DNA from: Paenibacillus whitsoniae
GTDB lineage: Bacteria > Bacillota > Bacilli > Paenibacillales > NBRC-103111
DNA: 64,000 bases
Direction: 5' to 3'
NCBI RefSeq assembly: GCF_003955665.1
Contig: NZ_RXHU01000100.1
Location: 1 to 64,000, forward strand
Below the pieces are notes generated by a model. The model was not told where the DNA came from. It worked only from the letters and a program-made list of their open reading frames with translations, and made no database searches. The stretch's first letter is position 1. Every line of letters begins with the position of its first letter. Below, in pieces: positions 7,266 to 15,489 of this stretch. Both the position numbers and the translations under genes were made by a program.

Positions 7266-8735
7266 CTAGAAGATCGCTTGCGTCTCGACAATTACCTTAA
7301 CGTTCTGCACGCTGCGGTCTTCCGGACCTTTGACCGGCAGCCCAACTTCGACATGGTCGACGATGTAGTCGATCAGCTCTTGCGTAATGACCTCGCCTGG
7401 CAGCAAAATCGGAATGCCCGGCGGGTACACGTAGATGAATTCCGCAATGATCCGGTCGGCGGATTCTTTGAACGGGATCACTTCCGTTTCGCCATAGAAC
7501 GCGTCGCGCGGTGTTAGCGTCAATTGCGGGATGGCCGGCACTTCAATGACCACTTCTTTGACTTCGGCCACGTCATCGTTAATGTGGGAAAGCTCGCGCA
7601 GCGCCGTCAGCAGCGTTTCGACGTCCTCGCGGGTATCGCCAGGCGTGATCAGGCACAAAATGTTATACATATCGCTCATTTCCACTTCGATATTGTAATG
7701 CTCACGAAGCCAGTTCTCGACTTCAAAACCGGTAATGCCGAGCTTGCGCACATGAACGCATACTTTGGTCGGGTCGTAGGTGAAAGTCGCTTCCTCGCCC
7801 AAAATCTCTTCTCCGAAACAGTACAGATTCGGGATTTCGTTAATTGCACGGCGTGCATGCTGGGCAAGCTCAATCGTGCGCTCCGCCATGTCACGGCCGT
7901 TGAGCGCCAAGTGGCGGCGGGAAGTGTCCAGCGATGCGAGCAGAATGTAAGACGTCGACGTTGTTGTTAGCATCGACATAATCGTTTGAATGCGCTTCGG
8001 ATTGACGCGCGGGCCCTGCACGTTCAGCACGGAGCTTTGCGTCATGGAGCCGCCGAGCTTATGTACGCTGGTGGCCGCCATGTCGGCGCCGGCTTCCATT
8101 GCGGACATCGGCAGCTTGTCATGGAAGTGCGTCAACACGCCGTGTGCCTCATCAACGAGTACCGGGATATTGTAGCTGTGGACAAGCTCCACGATTTCTT
8201 TCAAATTTGTGCAGACACCGTAATACGTCGGGTTAATGACGAGCACCGCTTTGGCATCGGGATGCTTCTCAAGCGCGCGGCGAACCGAGCGGACGGGAAT
8301 GCCATGGTCGATACCCAGGTTCTTGTCGCGCAGCGGCTGAATGAAGACAGGCTTGGCGCCGACGAAAATAATTGCCGCCAGAATCGATTTATGCACGTTG
8401 CGCGGTACGATGATTTTATCGCCCTCGGAGCAGACGGACATGATCATCGTCATGATCGCTCCGCTCGTACCTTGGACGGAGAAGAACGTATGGTCGGCGC
8501 CGAACGCATCCGCAGCCAGCTTCTGCGCTTCCTCAATGACGCCCATCGGCTGGTGCAGGTCATCAAGCGGTGCTATATTAATGAGGTCGATGGACAGGGC
8601 ATTGTCGCCGATAAAAGCGCGAAACTCCGGGTCCATGCCAACCCCTTTTTTGTGGCCAGGAATGTGAAACTGAATCGGATTTTTCTCAGCATGCTGAAGC
8701 AGTGCACTGAACAGGGGAGTACGGGTATGATCCAC
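7266..8735 (-). CDS. speA: Arginine decarboxylase (Orn/Lys/Arg decarboxylase fold I)
   Basis: This 489-residue protein closely follows B. subtilis SpeA (about 490 residues). It has QFHIPGHKKGVGMDPEF at the N-terminus, DNALSIDLINIAPLDDLH, FFSVQGTSGAIMTMIM, VINPTYYGVCTNLK, VDEAHG and the PLP-binding lysine in ATSVHKLGGSMTQSS. The C-terminal domain has YPPGIPILLPGEVITQELI. It should convert arginine to agmatine, the first step of the Firmicute spermidine route, in the cytoplasm. The start is GTG 8735, with AGAAGGGA upstream at a slightly long distance. speE and speB are not in the window. A paralogous lysine decarboxylase is the alternative reading. Confidence 0.9.
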   Translation of the reverse strand: MDHTRTPLFSALLQHAEKNPIQFHIPGHKKGVGMDPEFRAFIGDNALSIDLINIAPLDDLHQPMGVIEEAQKLAADAFGADHTFFSVQGTSGAIMTMIMSVCSEGDKIIVPRNVHKSILAAIIFVGAKPVFIQPLRDKNLGIDHGIPVRSVRRALEKHPDAKAVLVINPTYYGVCTNLKEIVELVHSYNIPVLVDEAHGVLTHFHDKLPMSAMEAGADMAATSVHKLGGSMTQSSVLNVQGPRVNPKRIQTIMSMLTTTSTSYILLASLDTSRRHLALNGRDMAERTIELAQHARRAINEIPNLYCFGEEILGEEATFTYDPTKVCVHVRKLGITGFEVENWLREHYNIEVEMSDMYNILCLITPGDTREDVETLLTALRELSHINDDVAEVKEVVIEVPAIPQLTLTPRDAFYGETEVIPFKESADRIIAEFIYVYPPGIPILLPGEVITQELIDYIVDHVEVGLPVKGPEDRSVQNVKVIVETQAIF

Positions 8736-8907
8736 CTGAATATCGCTTCCCTTCTATCGTAGATTGCTTGTCGAATAATGAACAAACTTAATTGAGTATA
8801 TCAAAATGGGCCGCGCATGCAAGCTAATTTTTTGAAAATAGTTTGTACGCTTTTAGGCGAAACTAACAGTCATCCTGCCAAATTCGTGAAGTAAAGGAGA
8901 AACCCGG

Positions 8908-10149
8908 ATGGAAACTGCAACAAATAAGGCCAAAACGGGGAAATTTTCCCCCTTTGTCATTGAATTATTAATCATTATGTTCATCGTTGAATTTGTAAAA
9001 GGAGCCTTGCTGATCACGATATTGCCTGTATATCTGAAAACGTCGCTCGGCGCCTCGGCCTTTATGATCGGCTGGGCGCTGGCGGCGCAGTATATCGGCG
9101 ATAATGTGCTAAGAACGCCTGTAGGCTGGCTGATCGATCATTTAGGCTACCGGACGATTATGCTGTCAGGCGTCTTGTGCACGTTCATCTCCGTCATCCT
9201 GATGGCCGTACTGATGAGCCCCGGCTGGATCGTGCTGGCGTGCGTGCTGCTCGGCGCAGGCACAGCCCCGCTGTGGCCGTGCGTCATTACCGGTGCAACC
9301 GAGGTGGCCGGCGAAAACGGCAAAGCGACGGTGCTGAGCGTCGTCTATATGGCATGGCTGTCCGGGGTGGGACTCGGGCCGGTGGTCATTAACTTTTTTA
9401 TCCATGGCGCGGCGTACGGTCCTTCGTTTCGACTGCTGCTCGGCTGTATGACGATCGTCGTCGTGACGGCGCTGCTGCTGCCGAGGAAGAAAAGTGCGGA
9501 ACCTCGGGAACGGCAAGAGGAGGCGGGGGGCGCGAAGCTGCCGCTCGGAGCGCGAGTTCAGCAGTATTGGCGGGAAGTGCGCCGTTCGATGAGCGTCAGT
9601 CCGCTGATGTTTCCTTTAATGTTCGCGCAGACGTTCGCGCTCGGCATTTTGACGCCGATTTTGACACTCTATGCCAAGGACGTACTGAAACTTACCTCGC
9701 TGCAATACAGCATGTTTCTGATCGCGGGCGGGGCAATTACGGTCGTCTTCCTCCTGCCGATGGGCAAAATCGTCGATAAGACCGGCATCCGCCCGTACTT
9801 GATCGCGGGTTTTTCCTGCGCGGCAGCGGCGCTTCTGCTGTTTACATATGTGACGTCCATGACCTCGCTTTACGTGCTTGTGGGGCTACTTGGCATCGGA
9901 TATGCGTTCATTATCCCTTCGTGGAATGCACTGATTGCATCGGCGATTCCGCCAGAGAAGCGGGGGGCCGTGTGGGGCTTCTTTCTGACGATAGAGGGTC
10001 TTGGCATGATTATCGGACCGATTGTCTCCGGCAAGGTGTGGGACGTGTACGGCTACCATGCGCCATTTGTGATGAGCGGCTGTGTGCTCGTGGTGCTGCT
10101 TGTTCTTCAAATGTTCATTTCCATCCCTAAAAAAGGTATGGTACGATAA
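8908..10149 (+). CDS. MFS transporter (first of a pair)
   Basis: This 413-residue protein has about 12 hydrophobic segments in two halves and a charged central loop (about residues 195-230, RKKSAEPRERQEEAGG). The loop 2-3 signature is DNVLRTPVGWLIDHLGYR, and the equivalent in half two is MGKIVDKTGIRPYL. The late helix region is PSWNALIASAIPPEKRGAVWGFF. It belongs to the drug/metabolite efflux side of MFS, but the substrate is unknown. AAAGGAGAAA lies 7 bases before ATG 8908. It is followed after 33 bases by a second MFS gene on the same strand, and the two are likely co-transcribed. It is divergent from speA. Confidence 0.88.
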   Translation: METATNKAKTGKFSPFVIELLIIMFIVEFVKGALLITILPVYLKTSLGASAFMIGWALAAQYIGDNVLRTPVGWLIDHLGYRTIMLSGVLCTFISVILMAVLMSPGWIVLACVLLGAGTAPLWPCVITGATEVAGENGKATVLSVVYMAWLSGVGLGPVVINFFIHGAAYGPSFRLLLGCMTIVVVTALLLPRKKSAEPRERQEEAGGAKLPLGARVQQYWREVRRSMSVSPLMFPLMFAQTFALGILTPILTLYAKDVLKLTSLQYSMFLIAGGAITVVFLLPMGKIVDKTGIRPYLIAGFSCAAAALLLFTYVTSMTSLYVLVGLLGIGYAFIIPSWNALIASAIPPEKRGAVWGFFLTIEGLGMIIGPIVSGKVWDVYGYHAPFVMSGCVLVVLLVLQMFISIPKKGMVR

Positions 10150-10182
10150 AAAGAAAATGATAAGTTGGAGGCATTAGGCATC

Positions 10183-11355
10183 ATGGGCAAACAGATTGGA
10201 GTCATCATGCTGCTGTTGATGACGATTTTCGTCGGCTTCGGAATCATTATTCCGATTATGCCGGAAGTGGTAAACGGCGCGGGCGCGCAGTACCATAATG
10301 CGCTACTGCTGTCGGTTTACTCGGCGGTGTCTTTTTTTATGTCGCCGTTTTGGGGCGGATTGTCGGACAGGATCGGGCGAAGACCTATTATTTTGATTGG
10401 ACTCTTGGGATTTAGTGTGAGCTTCGTCATTTTTGGCGTGGCCAACGACCATCTGTGGATTATGTACGTGTCTCGCATTTTGGGCGGATTGTTCTCCGGA
10501 GCGGCGACGGCGTGTGCCGTTGCGTATGTCGCCGATATTACAACGTCCGAGAATCGGACGAAAGGCATGGGGATGGTCGGCATGTCGATCGGGCTCGGCT
10601 TTATTTTTGGACCGGCGATCGGCGGCATCGTCAGCAAATGGGGGACGTATACGCCGTTTTTCGTGGCGGCTGCGATTTCGCTGGCTTCGTTCATTCTGGC
10701 ATTCGCCGTGCTGAAGGAGTCGCTCACGCCGGACAAGCGCCGCTCCGTGAAGGAAAAAGCGCCGTCACGCTGGACGGCGTTCTCCGGCTCTTCCAAATAT
10801 TTATACGTGCTGTCCTTCTTCGTCACGTTTACTTTGGCCGGATTGGAAGCGACGCTTCAATACTTCCAAATGGCTAAAATCGGCGCAAGACCGTACGACA
10901 TCGGCATGATGTTCCTTGCCAGCGGCGTCGTCGGCGCGCTGATCCAGGGCGGCGTGGTACGCCGTCTGGTCAAGCAAGGCGCCGAGTCGTACGTGATTGG
11001 CGTCGGGCTTGTACTGTCGGCAGCCGGGTTCTTCCTGCTGCTGTATTCCAGCAGCGTGGTTACGGCTGCGATCTATTTGTCGGTCTTCGGCGCAGGCAAC
11101 GCGCTCATCCGTCCATGCGTGACGTCGCTGATCACCCAGCGGACGACGGTAGGGCAGGGCGTCGCTTCGGGTCTGAGCTCCTCGATGGACAGCCTCGGCC
11201 GCATCATGGGGCCGCTGCTCGGGGGCGCCGTGTTCGCCATTGCGCACGAGCTGCCGTTCATCATCGGCGGCGTGCTGTGCCTCGCCGCACTGTTCTTACT
11301 GCAGCGATTCATCCAGATGGATCGCCGCAAGGTGAGAGCGCAGCAGGCTGTCTAG
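10183..11355 (+). CDS. MFS transporter (second of a pair), TetA-like
   Basis: The protein is 390 residues from ATG 10183, behind TTGGAGG; an in-frame TTG at 10165 overlaps that ribosome site and was rejected. It has about 12 hydrophobic segments. The antiporter loop reads SPFWGGLSDRIGRRPIILIG (residues 54-73), a strong MFS drug:H+ motif A. The motif C-like helix is GLGFIFGPAIGG. The C-terminal half has GLSSSMDSLGRIMGPLLGG, typical of the DHA1/TetA group. It is probably a proton-coupled efflux pump for a hydrophobic compound. The pairing with the preceding MFS gene suggests a shared promoter; no regulator is adjacent. A strong terminator follows at 11368. Confidence 0.9.
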   Translation: MGKQIGVIMLLLMTIFVGFGIIIPIMPEVVNGAGAQYHNALLLSVYSAVSFFMSPFWGGLSDRIGRRPIILIGLLGFSVSFVIFGVANDHLWIMYVSRILGGLFSGAATACAVAYVADITTSENRTKGMGMVGMSIGLGFIFGPAIGGIVSKWGTYTPFFVAAAISLASFILAFAVLKESLTPDKRRSVKEKAPSRWTAFSGSSKYLYVLSFFVTFTLAGLEATLQYFQMAKIGARPYDIGMMFLASGVVGALIQGGVVRRLVKQGAESYVIGVGLVLSAAGFFLLLYSSSVVTAAIYLSVFGAGNALIRPCVTSLITQRTTVGQGVASGLSSSMDSLGRIMGPLLGGAVFAIAHELPFIIGGVLCLAALFLLQRFIQMDRRKVRAQQAV

Positions 11356-11367
11356 CTGCGCTAAATG

Positions 11368-11419
11368 AAAAGCTGCACATCCCATCCCCGGTAAGCGGAG
11401 AAAGGTGTGCAGCTTTTTT
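11368..11419 (+). terminator. Terminator after the MFS gene pair
   Basis: AAAAGCTGCACA at 11368-11379 pairs with TGTGCAGCTTTT at 11406-11417 and is followed by further T residues. It stands 12 bases behind the stop. Confidence 0.9.
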
Positions 11420-11535
11420 GCTATGGCGGATGTACGCCATAGCATACAAATGTGACCCATTCGGTCTCCACATTGCGTCAGAACGAGCTAAACCTCTTAA
11501 AAAGCATTACCCGCCGCCGCCCCCTTCACGAAATC

Positions 11536-11724
11536 ATGCAAATTATACAGTAAATTCTTGGCTCAGGCCCACAATTCCCGAGAGATCCTGCAGAAAGTAC
11601 AGTTAATTTCGAGCTTAATTGGAATGAAGGCGATTCCAAACGAGTTTACACGGGTTTTTACTGCAGAAATACAGGATTTCATGAGATTTCGCCTTCTATG
11701 TCCGAATTAACTGTAGTTTTTACA
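11536..11724. repeat. Cluster of short degenerate intergenic repeats (TGCAnAAA-TACAG type)
   Basis: The 697-base gap 11356-12052 holds no credible gene. It carries related short elements: TGCAAATTATACAGTAAATT at 11538, CTGCAGAAAGTACAGTTAAT at 11589, CTGCAGAAATACAGGATTTC at 11661, and an inverted copy ending at 11724 whose complement reads TACAGTTAATTCGGA. The copies at 11589 and 11724 face each other. Related elements recur near 36.8 kb. They look like a dispersed non-coding repeat family of this genome. Confidence 0.5.
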
Positions 11725-11862
11725 AGTTGGTGGCGAAAGGGGCGGTGGGCAAGAACAGTGACGAGGCAAAATACGCGTAAACCAGGGGAAGTTGTAACCA
11801 GGAGAGTATCAGAGTATGTGCATCAGTATCGTAACCGTGTGGGTGTAGCATTCTGAGTGAAC

Positions 11863-11943
11863 ATAACAGAGAGAAAACGTAACAGAGCGTAAACGCAATA
11901 GAGAGTAAAAGTAACAGACCGAAAACGAAACACAGAGAAAACT
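11863..11943. repeat. 16-bp degenerate tandem repeat, about 5 units
   Basis: Consecutive units read ATAACAGAGAGAAAACG, TAACAGAGCGTAAACG, CAATAGAGAGTAAAAG, TAACAGACCGAAAACG and AAACACAGAGAAAACT. The shared pattern is YAACAGAGnGnAAACG with a 16-base period. It lies in the non-coding gap between the MFS pair and the TetR operon. Confidence 0.7.
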
Positions 11944-11985
11944 CAACTGGGCAAGTAAGCGCAAGGGGAAGCCGACAGAGCAGCT

Positions 11986-12020
11986 AAAAAGCCCGGTCGC
12001 AAAGGACCAGGCTTTCTTAA
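11986..12020 (-). terminator. Terminator after the ABC/TetR operon
   Basis: AAAGCCCGGTC pairs with GGACCAGGCTTT around a GCAAA-containing loop, with one mismatch. On the minus strand the stem ends in a T-run. It lies about 33 bases behind the stop of the TetR gene. Confidence 0.75.
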
Positions 12021-12052
12021 CCGAACGCCCCAGGAAGGGGAGCCCTGTATCG

Positions 12053-12712
12053 TTATTGCCGAGGCGTCAAGCCATGCAAAATAAATTGAATCGTCCGCTC
12101 CAGCTCCAGCTCATCGTCCCAGTCGTTCTCAGCCAGCAGCAGGAAGCGGAAAATGACGAAGCCGATCATGCTCGTGGCCACCATCCGCATGATGGCGGGA
12201 GGCGGCAGCTCAATGAGCTGGCCCTGTGCCTGAAAATGGCGAATCGCTTTATAGGCCTTTTCCAGCACGAGGGGAGCGACCGTGTCCTTGAACTGCTCGC
12301 GCAGCTCGGCATGGAAAGGAATCTCATGCAAAAAGATTTTCAGCACATGAACATGCTTGCGGGCAAATTCAAACCGGTTGCGCAGCACAGCGCGCAAAAA
12401 CTGCTCAACGTCCGGGTAATCAGCCTCGAGGACCTTGGTAAAATCCTTGACGGCGAACGGCGCGACAAGCTTTGCCATAATCGGCGCTACGATCGAGAGC
12501 AGCAGTTTCTTTTTCGTTTTATAGTGGCGGAAAATGGTTCCCTCAGCCACGCCGGCTTTCTGCGCGATCTCGCTGGTGGAGGAGCCGGCAAACCCTTTTT
12601 CCGAGAAAATCTCGACAGCGGCTTGCACGATCTTGATCTGTTTATCCGTCATTTTCTCTTCTTCATCGTTCAGGCGCAGCAGCTCCGCCAGCCACGGCTC
12701 TATGTCAGACAT
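12053..12712 (-). CDS. TetR/AcrR family transcriptional regulator
   Basis: The protein is 219 residues. The helix-turn-helix DNA-binding part is at about residues 20-70: KIVQAAVEIFSEKGFAGSST, SEIAQKAGVAEGTIFRHYKT, KKKLLLSI. The remainder is an all-helical ligand-binding domain, ending in a TM-like amphipathic helix (ATSMIGFVIFRFLLL). GAGGTAAAGG lies before ATG 12712. It is the last gene of an operon with an ABC-2 exporter: the permease ends at 12752, 39 bases away. Two copies of TGAGTAATCACTCA flank the operon promoter at 14561-14589 and are the natural operators, so autorepression released by an exported compound is inferred. Confidence 0.88.
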   Translation of the reverse strand: MSDIEPWLAELLRLNDEEEKMTDKQIKIVQAAVEIFSEKGFAGSSTSEIAQKAGVAEGTIFRHYKTKKKLLLSIVAPIMAKLVAPFAVKDFTKVLEADYPDVEQFLRAVLRNRFEFARKHVHVLKIFLHEIPFHAELREQFKDTVAPLVLEKAYKAIRHFQAQGQLIELPPPAIMRMVATSMIGFVIFRFLLLAENDWDDELELERTIQFILHGLTPRQ

Positions 12713-12751
12713 TGCCTTTACCTCGCTTCATAAACTTTCGACATCGCTCTA

Positions 12752-13780
12752 TTATATCTTACGATGTTTCTTAAGCGCCACTATATTCAGCCCCATGAAG
12801 ACGATGGTGAACAACGCAAGCACCAAGACGTCATACCAGATGCGGTCCCAGCCGGCGCCGCGTATCATAATGTTCCTCAGCGCGTCAGCGCCGTATTTGA
12901 GCGGCATGATTGTGCCGATCCAGCGCAAATAAACGGACATCGTATCCAGACTGAACAGGCCGGAGAAGAACACTTGCGGCACAATAATGAGTGGGATGAA
13001 CTGAATCATCTGGAACTCGTTATTAGCAAAAGCCGAAATCAGTGTGCCCAGGGACAGTGCGGTTAACGCCAGCAGAAGCGTTATGAGCAGGACGTACCAG
13101 AATGAACCGACCAGCATCAAGCCCAGCACGCTTGTAGCAAACCAGGCGATGAGCGCCGACTGCAGTGTCGTAAAAATGCCGAAGCCGAGAATGTACCCGA
13201 CGACGATTTCCCATCTGCGCAGCGGGGTGGCGAGCAGCCGCTCCAGCGTACCGCCGGTTCGTTCCCGCAGGAAGGCGACGCCCGACAGCAGGAAAACGAA
13301 GAAGAACACGAAGAAGCCGATAAGCACAGGGCCGAAATTGTCAAAAGCCGCCATATCGGCGGAGCCGTGCAGATACGTAATGGCCGGCATGGCGGCAGCG
13401 GCGCTTGCCGGAACAGCATTTTGCACGGCCTTCTGCAGCAGGAACAGGATGGCTCTGTTCTTGCTTGGATCGCTGCCTTCCAGCTGAACTTGCGGCGCTG
13501 GGCCGTTCATGGTGATAACCGCATCCAGTCGATTATGGTCAATCTCGATTTGAGCCTCTTCGGATGAATAGGCGATGACTTCCGCGTTCAAGTCCTGAAG
13601 CTTTTGCACAAACGGAGCGGGCACGTTCACAGCGCCAATCTTGGGCACATACGTATCGCCGTTAAAGACGAGCGACATCATGAACAGAATGAGCATCGGG
13701 GCGACGAGCATCATCATAAGCGTTCGTTTATCATGGAAAAATTGCCGTAAAATCCGAATCACAATGGCACGTATTCTCAT
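12752..13780 (-). CDS. ABC-2 type exporter permease
   Basis: This 342-residue protein has an N-terminal membrane helix (about residues 18-38, LMMMLVAPMLILFMMSLVF). A large extracytoplasmic part follows (about residues 40-165, VPKIGAVNVPAPFVQKLQDL onward), then five more helices. The ABC-2 signature is around FLRERTGGTLERLLATPLRRWEI, the coupling helix that contacts the ATPase. This is the YhfE/DrrB-like architecture of drug or lipid exporters. Its start overlaps the stop of the ATPase gene by 4 bases (ATGA), so the two are translationally coupled. The substrate is unknown. Confidence 0.9.
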   Translation of the reverse strand: MRIRAIVIRILRQFFHDKRTLMMMLVAPMLILFMMSLVFNGDTYVPKIGAVNVPAPFVQKLQDLNAEVIAYSSEEAQIEIDHNRLDAVITMNGPAPQVQLEGSDPSKNRAILFLLQKAVQNAVPASAAAAMPAITYLHGSADMAAFDNFGPVLIGFFVFFFVFLLSGVAFLRERTGGTLERLLATPLRRWEIVVGYILGFGIFTTLQSALIAWFATSVLGLMLVGSFWYVLLITLLLALTALSLGTLISAFANNEFQMIQFIPLIIVPQVFFSGLFSLDTMSVYLRWIGTIMPLKYGADALRNIMIRGAGWDRIWYDVLVLALFTIVFMGLNIVALKKHRKI

Positions 13781-14505
13781 GCGCGTGCACCTCCGTATGA
13801 CAGGAACGCTTCTTCAATGGTTGCAGATCCCGTTGCCTGTTTAAGCTCAGTCGGCGTGCCGACAGCGGTGAGGCGTCCGCCGCGAATCATACCGAGTACG
13901 TCGCATTTCTCCGCTTCGTCCATCACGTGCGTCGTCACGACGATCGCAGTTCCTTGCTTGCTGAGGTGTGTGAGCTCCTCCCAGATTGATTTGCGCAGCA
14001 CAGGGTCGATACCTACGGTCGGCTCGTCGAGAATTAGCAGCTGCGGTTCATGCAAAAGCGAAATGGCGAGCGAAAGGCGTCGCTTCATGCCACCGGAGAA
14101 ATGGTGGATCTGCTTTTTCACGTGCGCGCTCAGATCGACGAGTTCCATGACGTCCTGAATCCGCTGCTTGCGCTTGGCGCCGCTTAGCCCATACAGTGAG
14201 GCGAAAAATTCCAGATTCTCCTGCGCGGTCAGCTCGGCATAGAGTGCATCCGATTGCGCCATATAGCCGATGCGCGAGAGCATGGCGAGCTGCGGCATCC
14301 GCTGGCCCAGCACATCGACGGAGCCGGAGGTTGGGGCATCGATGCCCGCGATCATCCGGACGAGCGTTGTTTTGCCGGAGCCGGACGGACCTAACAGACC
14401 GAAAATTTGTGCGCTTGGGAGCGTTAACGTGATATGCTCGAGCACGACCTTATCGCCAAACTGCTTGGAGACGTCTTGAACTTGAATCAAGGGCGGGGTT
14501 GGCAC
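13777..14505 (-). CDS. ABC exporter ATP-binding protein
   Basis: This 242-residue protein carries all ATPase motifs: Walker A GPSGSGKTTLVRM (about residues 38-50), Q-loop YMAQSD, signature HFSGGMKRRLSLAISLL, Walker B LLILDEPTVGIDP and H-loop VVTTHVMDEAEKC. It belongs to the DrrA/CcmA-type subfamily that pairs with ABC-2 permeases. It is the first gene of the operon ATPase-permease-TetR on the minus strand. The start ATG 14505 follows AAAGAGGTG. It should power export of an antibiotic-like or lipid substrate. No C-terminal extra domain is present. Confidence 0.92.
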   Translation of the reverse strand: MPTPPLIQVQDVSKQFGDKVVLEHITLTLPSAQIFGLLGPSGSGKTTLVRMIAGIDAPTSGSVDVLGQRMPQLAMLSRIGYMAQSDALYAELTAQENLEFFASLYGLSGAKRKQRIQDVMELVDLSAHVKKQIHHFSGGMKRRLSLAISLLHEPQLLILDEPTVGIDPVLRKSIWEELTHLSKQGTAIVVTTHVMDEAEKCDVLGMIRGGRLTAVGTPTELKQATGSATIEEAFLSYGGARA

Positions 14506-14529
14506 AGTGAAACACCTCTTTCATATAAG

Positions 14530-14543
14530 TGAGTAATCACTCA
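14530..14543. promoter_or_regulatory. Probable TetR operator, promoter-downstream copy
   Basis: TGAGTAATCACTCA is a 14-base near-palindrome with 5-base perfect arms. It lies between the -10 box at 14561 and the ATPase start, about 17 bases into the transcript. The second copy at 14591 matches it exactly, and the match extends a few bases on both sides. Confidence 0.7.
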
Positions 14544-14560
14544 TTTTTGGATTTGATCTC

Positions 14561-14589
14561 ATCATACGCGATTTGCCGAACTTTGTGAA
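14561..14589 (-). promoter_or_regulatory. Promoter of the ABC/TetR operon
   Basis: Read on the minus strand, TTCACA (14584-14589) and TATGAT (14561-14566) are spaced by exactly 17 bases. One operator copy lies directly upstream of the -35 box and the other just past the start point. Confidence 0.75.
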
Positions 14590-14590
14590 G

Positions 14591-14604
14591 TGAGTAATCA
14601 CTCA
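14591..14604. promoter_or_regulatory. Probable TetR operator, promoter-upstream copy
   Basis: This is the second exact copy of TGAGTAATCACTCA, 61 bases from the first and abutting the -35 box of the ABC operon. It also lies between that operon and the terminator of the next gene. Confidence 0.7.
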
Positions 14605-14627
14605 TTTTCTTAATAAACCTAAAAAAA

Positions 14628-14682
14628 TGCCTCCGCCGGAACACACTTGGTTAAGTGTATTCCGTGTCAGAGGCATTACAAC
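14628..14682 (-). terminator. Terminator after the secreted helical-repeat gene
   Basis: Read on the minus strand, AATGCCTC pairs with GAGGCATT at the base of a long stem, with an inner AACACTT/AAGTGT-like pairing, and T residues follow. It is directly behind the stop at 14691. Confidence 0.8.
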
Positions 14683-14690
14683 CAGAAGCA

Positions 14691-15377
14691 CTACGATTTC
14701 TCGTTAGCTTTCGGTACGCGCTTATAGTCTACCCATTTCTCGATGGACGGCGTCAACTGCTCCTTGATATTCGCGACGAGCTTGTCCTTGGACATGCCTT
14801 TCGCTTGAGCGATTTCGGCAAGAGATTTGCCTGAGCGCAGCTGGGCGTGCAGCTCGTCTTTGGTCAAACCGAGCGATGTTGCCAGCTTGTCGGTATCCGG
14901 GCGCAGTCCGAACTTGTGATGTTTGCCGTGGCCGCTGTGCCGATCAAGCAGATTCTTTTCGTTCAGGATGAACTTCAAATGCTGCCCGAGACCCTGCTTC
15001 ATGTGTTCGCCTTGCTCGGCAGTCAGCTTGCCGTCCTTGACGGCGGTCTCGATCTTGCTCGTTCGCATCGCCATCAGCTTCGCGGTCAGATCCGCTTCGG
15101 AGATGCCTTTCTCGGCCGCAGCCTCGACGATGCTTTTGCCGCCCTTCAGCGTCTTGAACAAGGCTTCTTTATCCACGCCGATGACGGTCGCGGCTTCTTC
15201 AATAATCGGCCATTTGCGCTTGTGCTGGCCGCCGCCTTTCTCATCCGCTTGCTTCGCGGTCACAGAGGGCTGGTCGGTTTGAACGGGCTCCTGCGCGCCA
15301 ACCTGCAGCGCGCCGCCCAGCAGGAACGCCAGCGCGACAGAGCTGACGAGTAGCTTTTTCATCGGTAAAGCTTTCAT
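14691..15377 (-). CDS. Secreted helical-repeat protein
   Basis: The protein is 228 residues from ATG 15377, behind AAAGGAGG. It has a clear signal peptide (KKLLVSSVALAFLLGGALQVGAQ). Two related helical repeats follow: VIGVDKEALFKTLKGGKSIV with KGISEADLTAKLM at about residues 64-103, and SLGLTKDELHAQLRSGKSLA with KGMSKDKLVANIKEQL at about residues 165-205. This I-G-x-x-K-E-x-L-x-x-x-L-x-x-G-K-S pattern is typical of DUF2680-like secreted proteins of Firmicutes. A His/Lys-rich linker (RHSGHGKHHKFG) lies between. An upstream in-frame ATG at 15440 has no ribosome site. The role is unknown. The ribosome site is inside a hairpin described separately. Confidence 0.78.
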   Translation of the reverse strand: MKALPMKKLLVSSVALAFLLGGALQVGAQEPVQTDQPSVTAKQADEKGGGQHKRKWPIIEEAATVIGVDKEALFKTLKGGKSIVEAAAEKGISEADLTAKLMAMRTSKIETAVKDGKLTAEQGEHMKQGLGQHLKFILNEKNLLDRHSGHGKHHKFGLRPDTDKLATSLGLTKDELHAQLRSGKSLAEIAQAKGMSKDKLVANIKEQLTPSIEKWVDYKRVPKANEKS

Positions 15378-15380
15378 TGC

Positions 15381-15438
15381 GAAAGCCTCCTTTCCTGTGA
15401 AATGGAAGTACAGGACATAGTCTGCACAGGAGGCTTTC
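15381..15438 (-). promoter_or_regulatory. 5' hairpin sequestering the ribosome site
   Basis: On the minus strand GAAAGCCTCCT (15438-15428) and AGGAGGCTTTC (15391-15381) are perfect 11-base complements with a 36-base loop. The right arm contains the AAGGAGG-type ribosome site of the gene starting at 15377. TGTG and CACA next to the arms can extend the stem. Confidence 0.6.
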
Positions 15439-15489
15439 ATTTTAGTTTAAAGGATCCTTAGGCTAATATAAATTTTTCATGAAAAAGAA

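Noticed and set aside
7524..8762. Open frames opposite speA
   Set aside because: They read as His/Arg/Asp-rich complements of a conserved enzyme, with no ribosome sites of note.
8768..8775. Spo0A box TTGTCGAA between speA and an MFS gene
   Set aside because: Seven-base matches are expected by chance, and no promoter geometry supports it.
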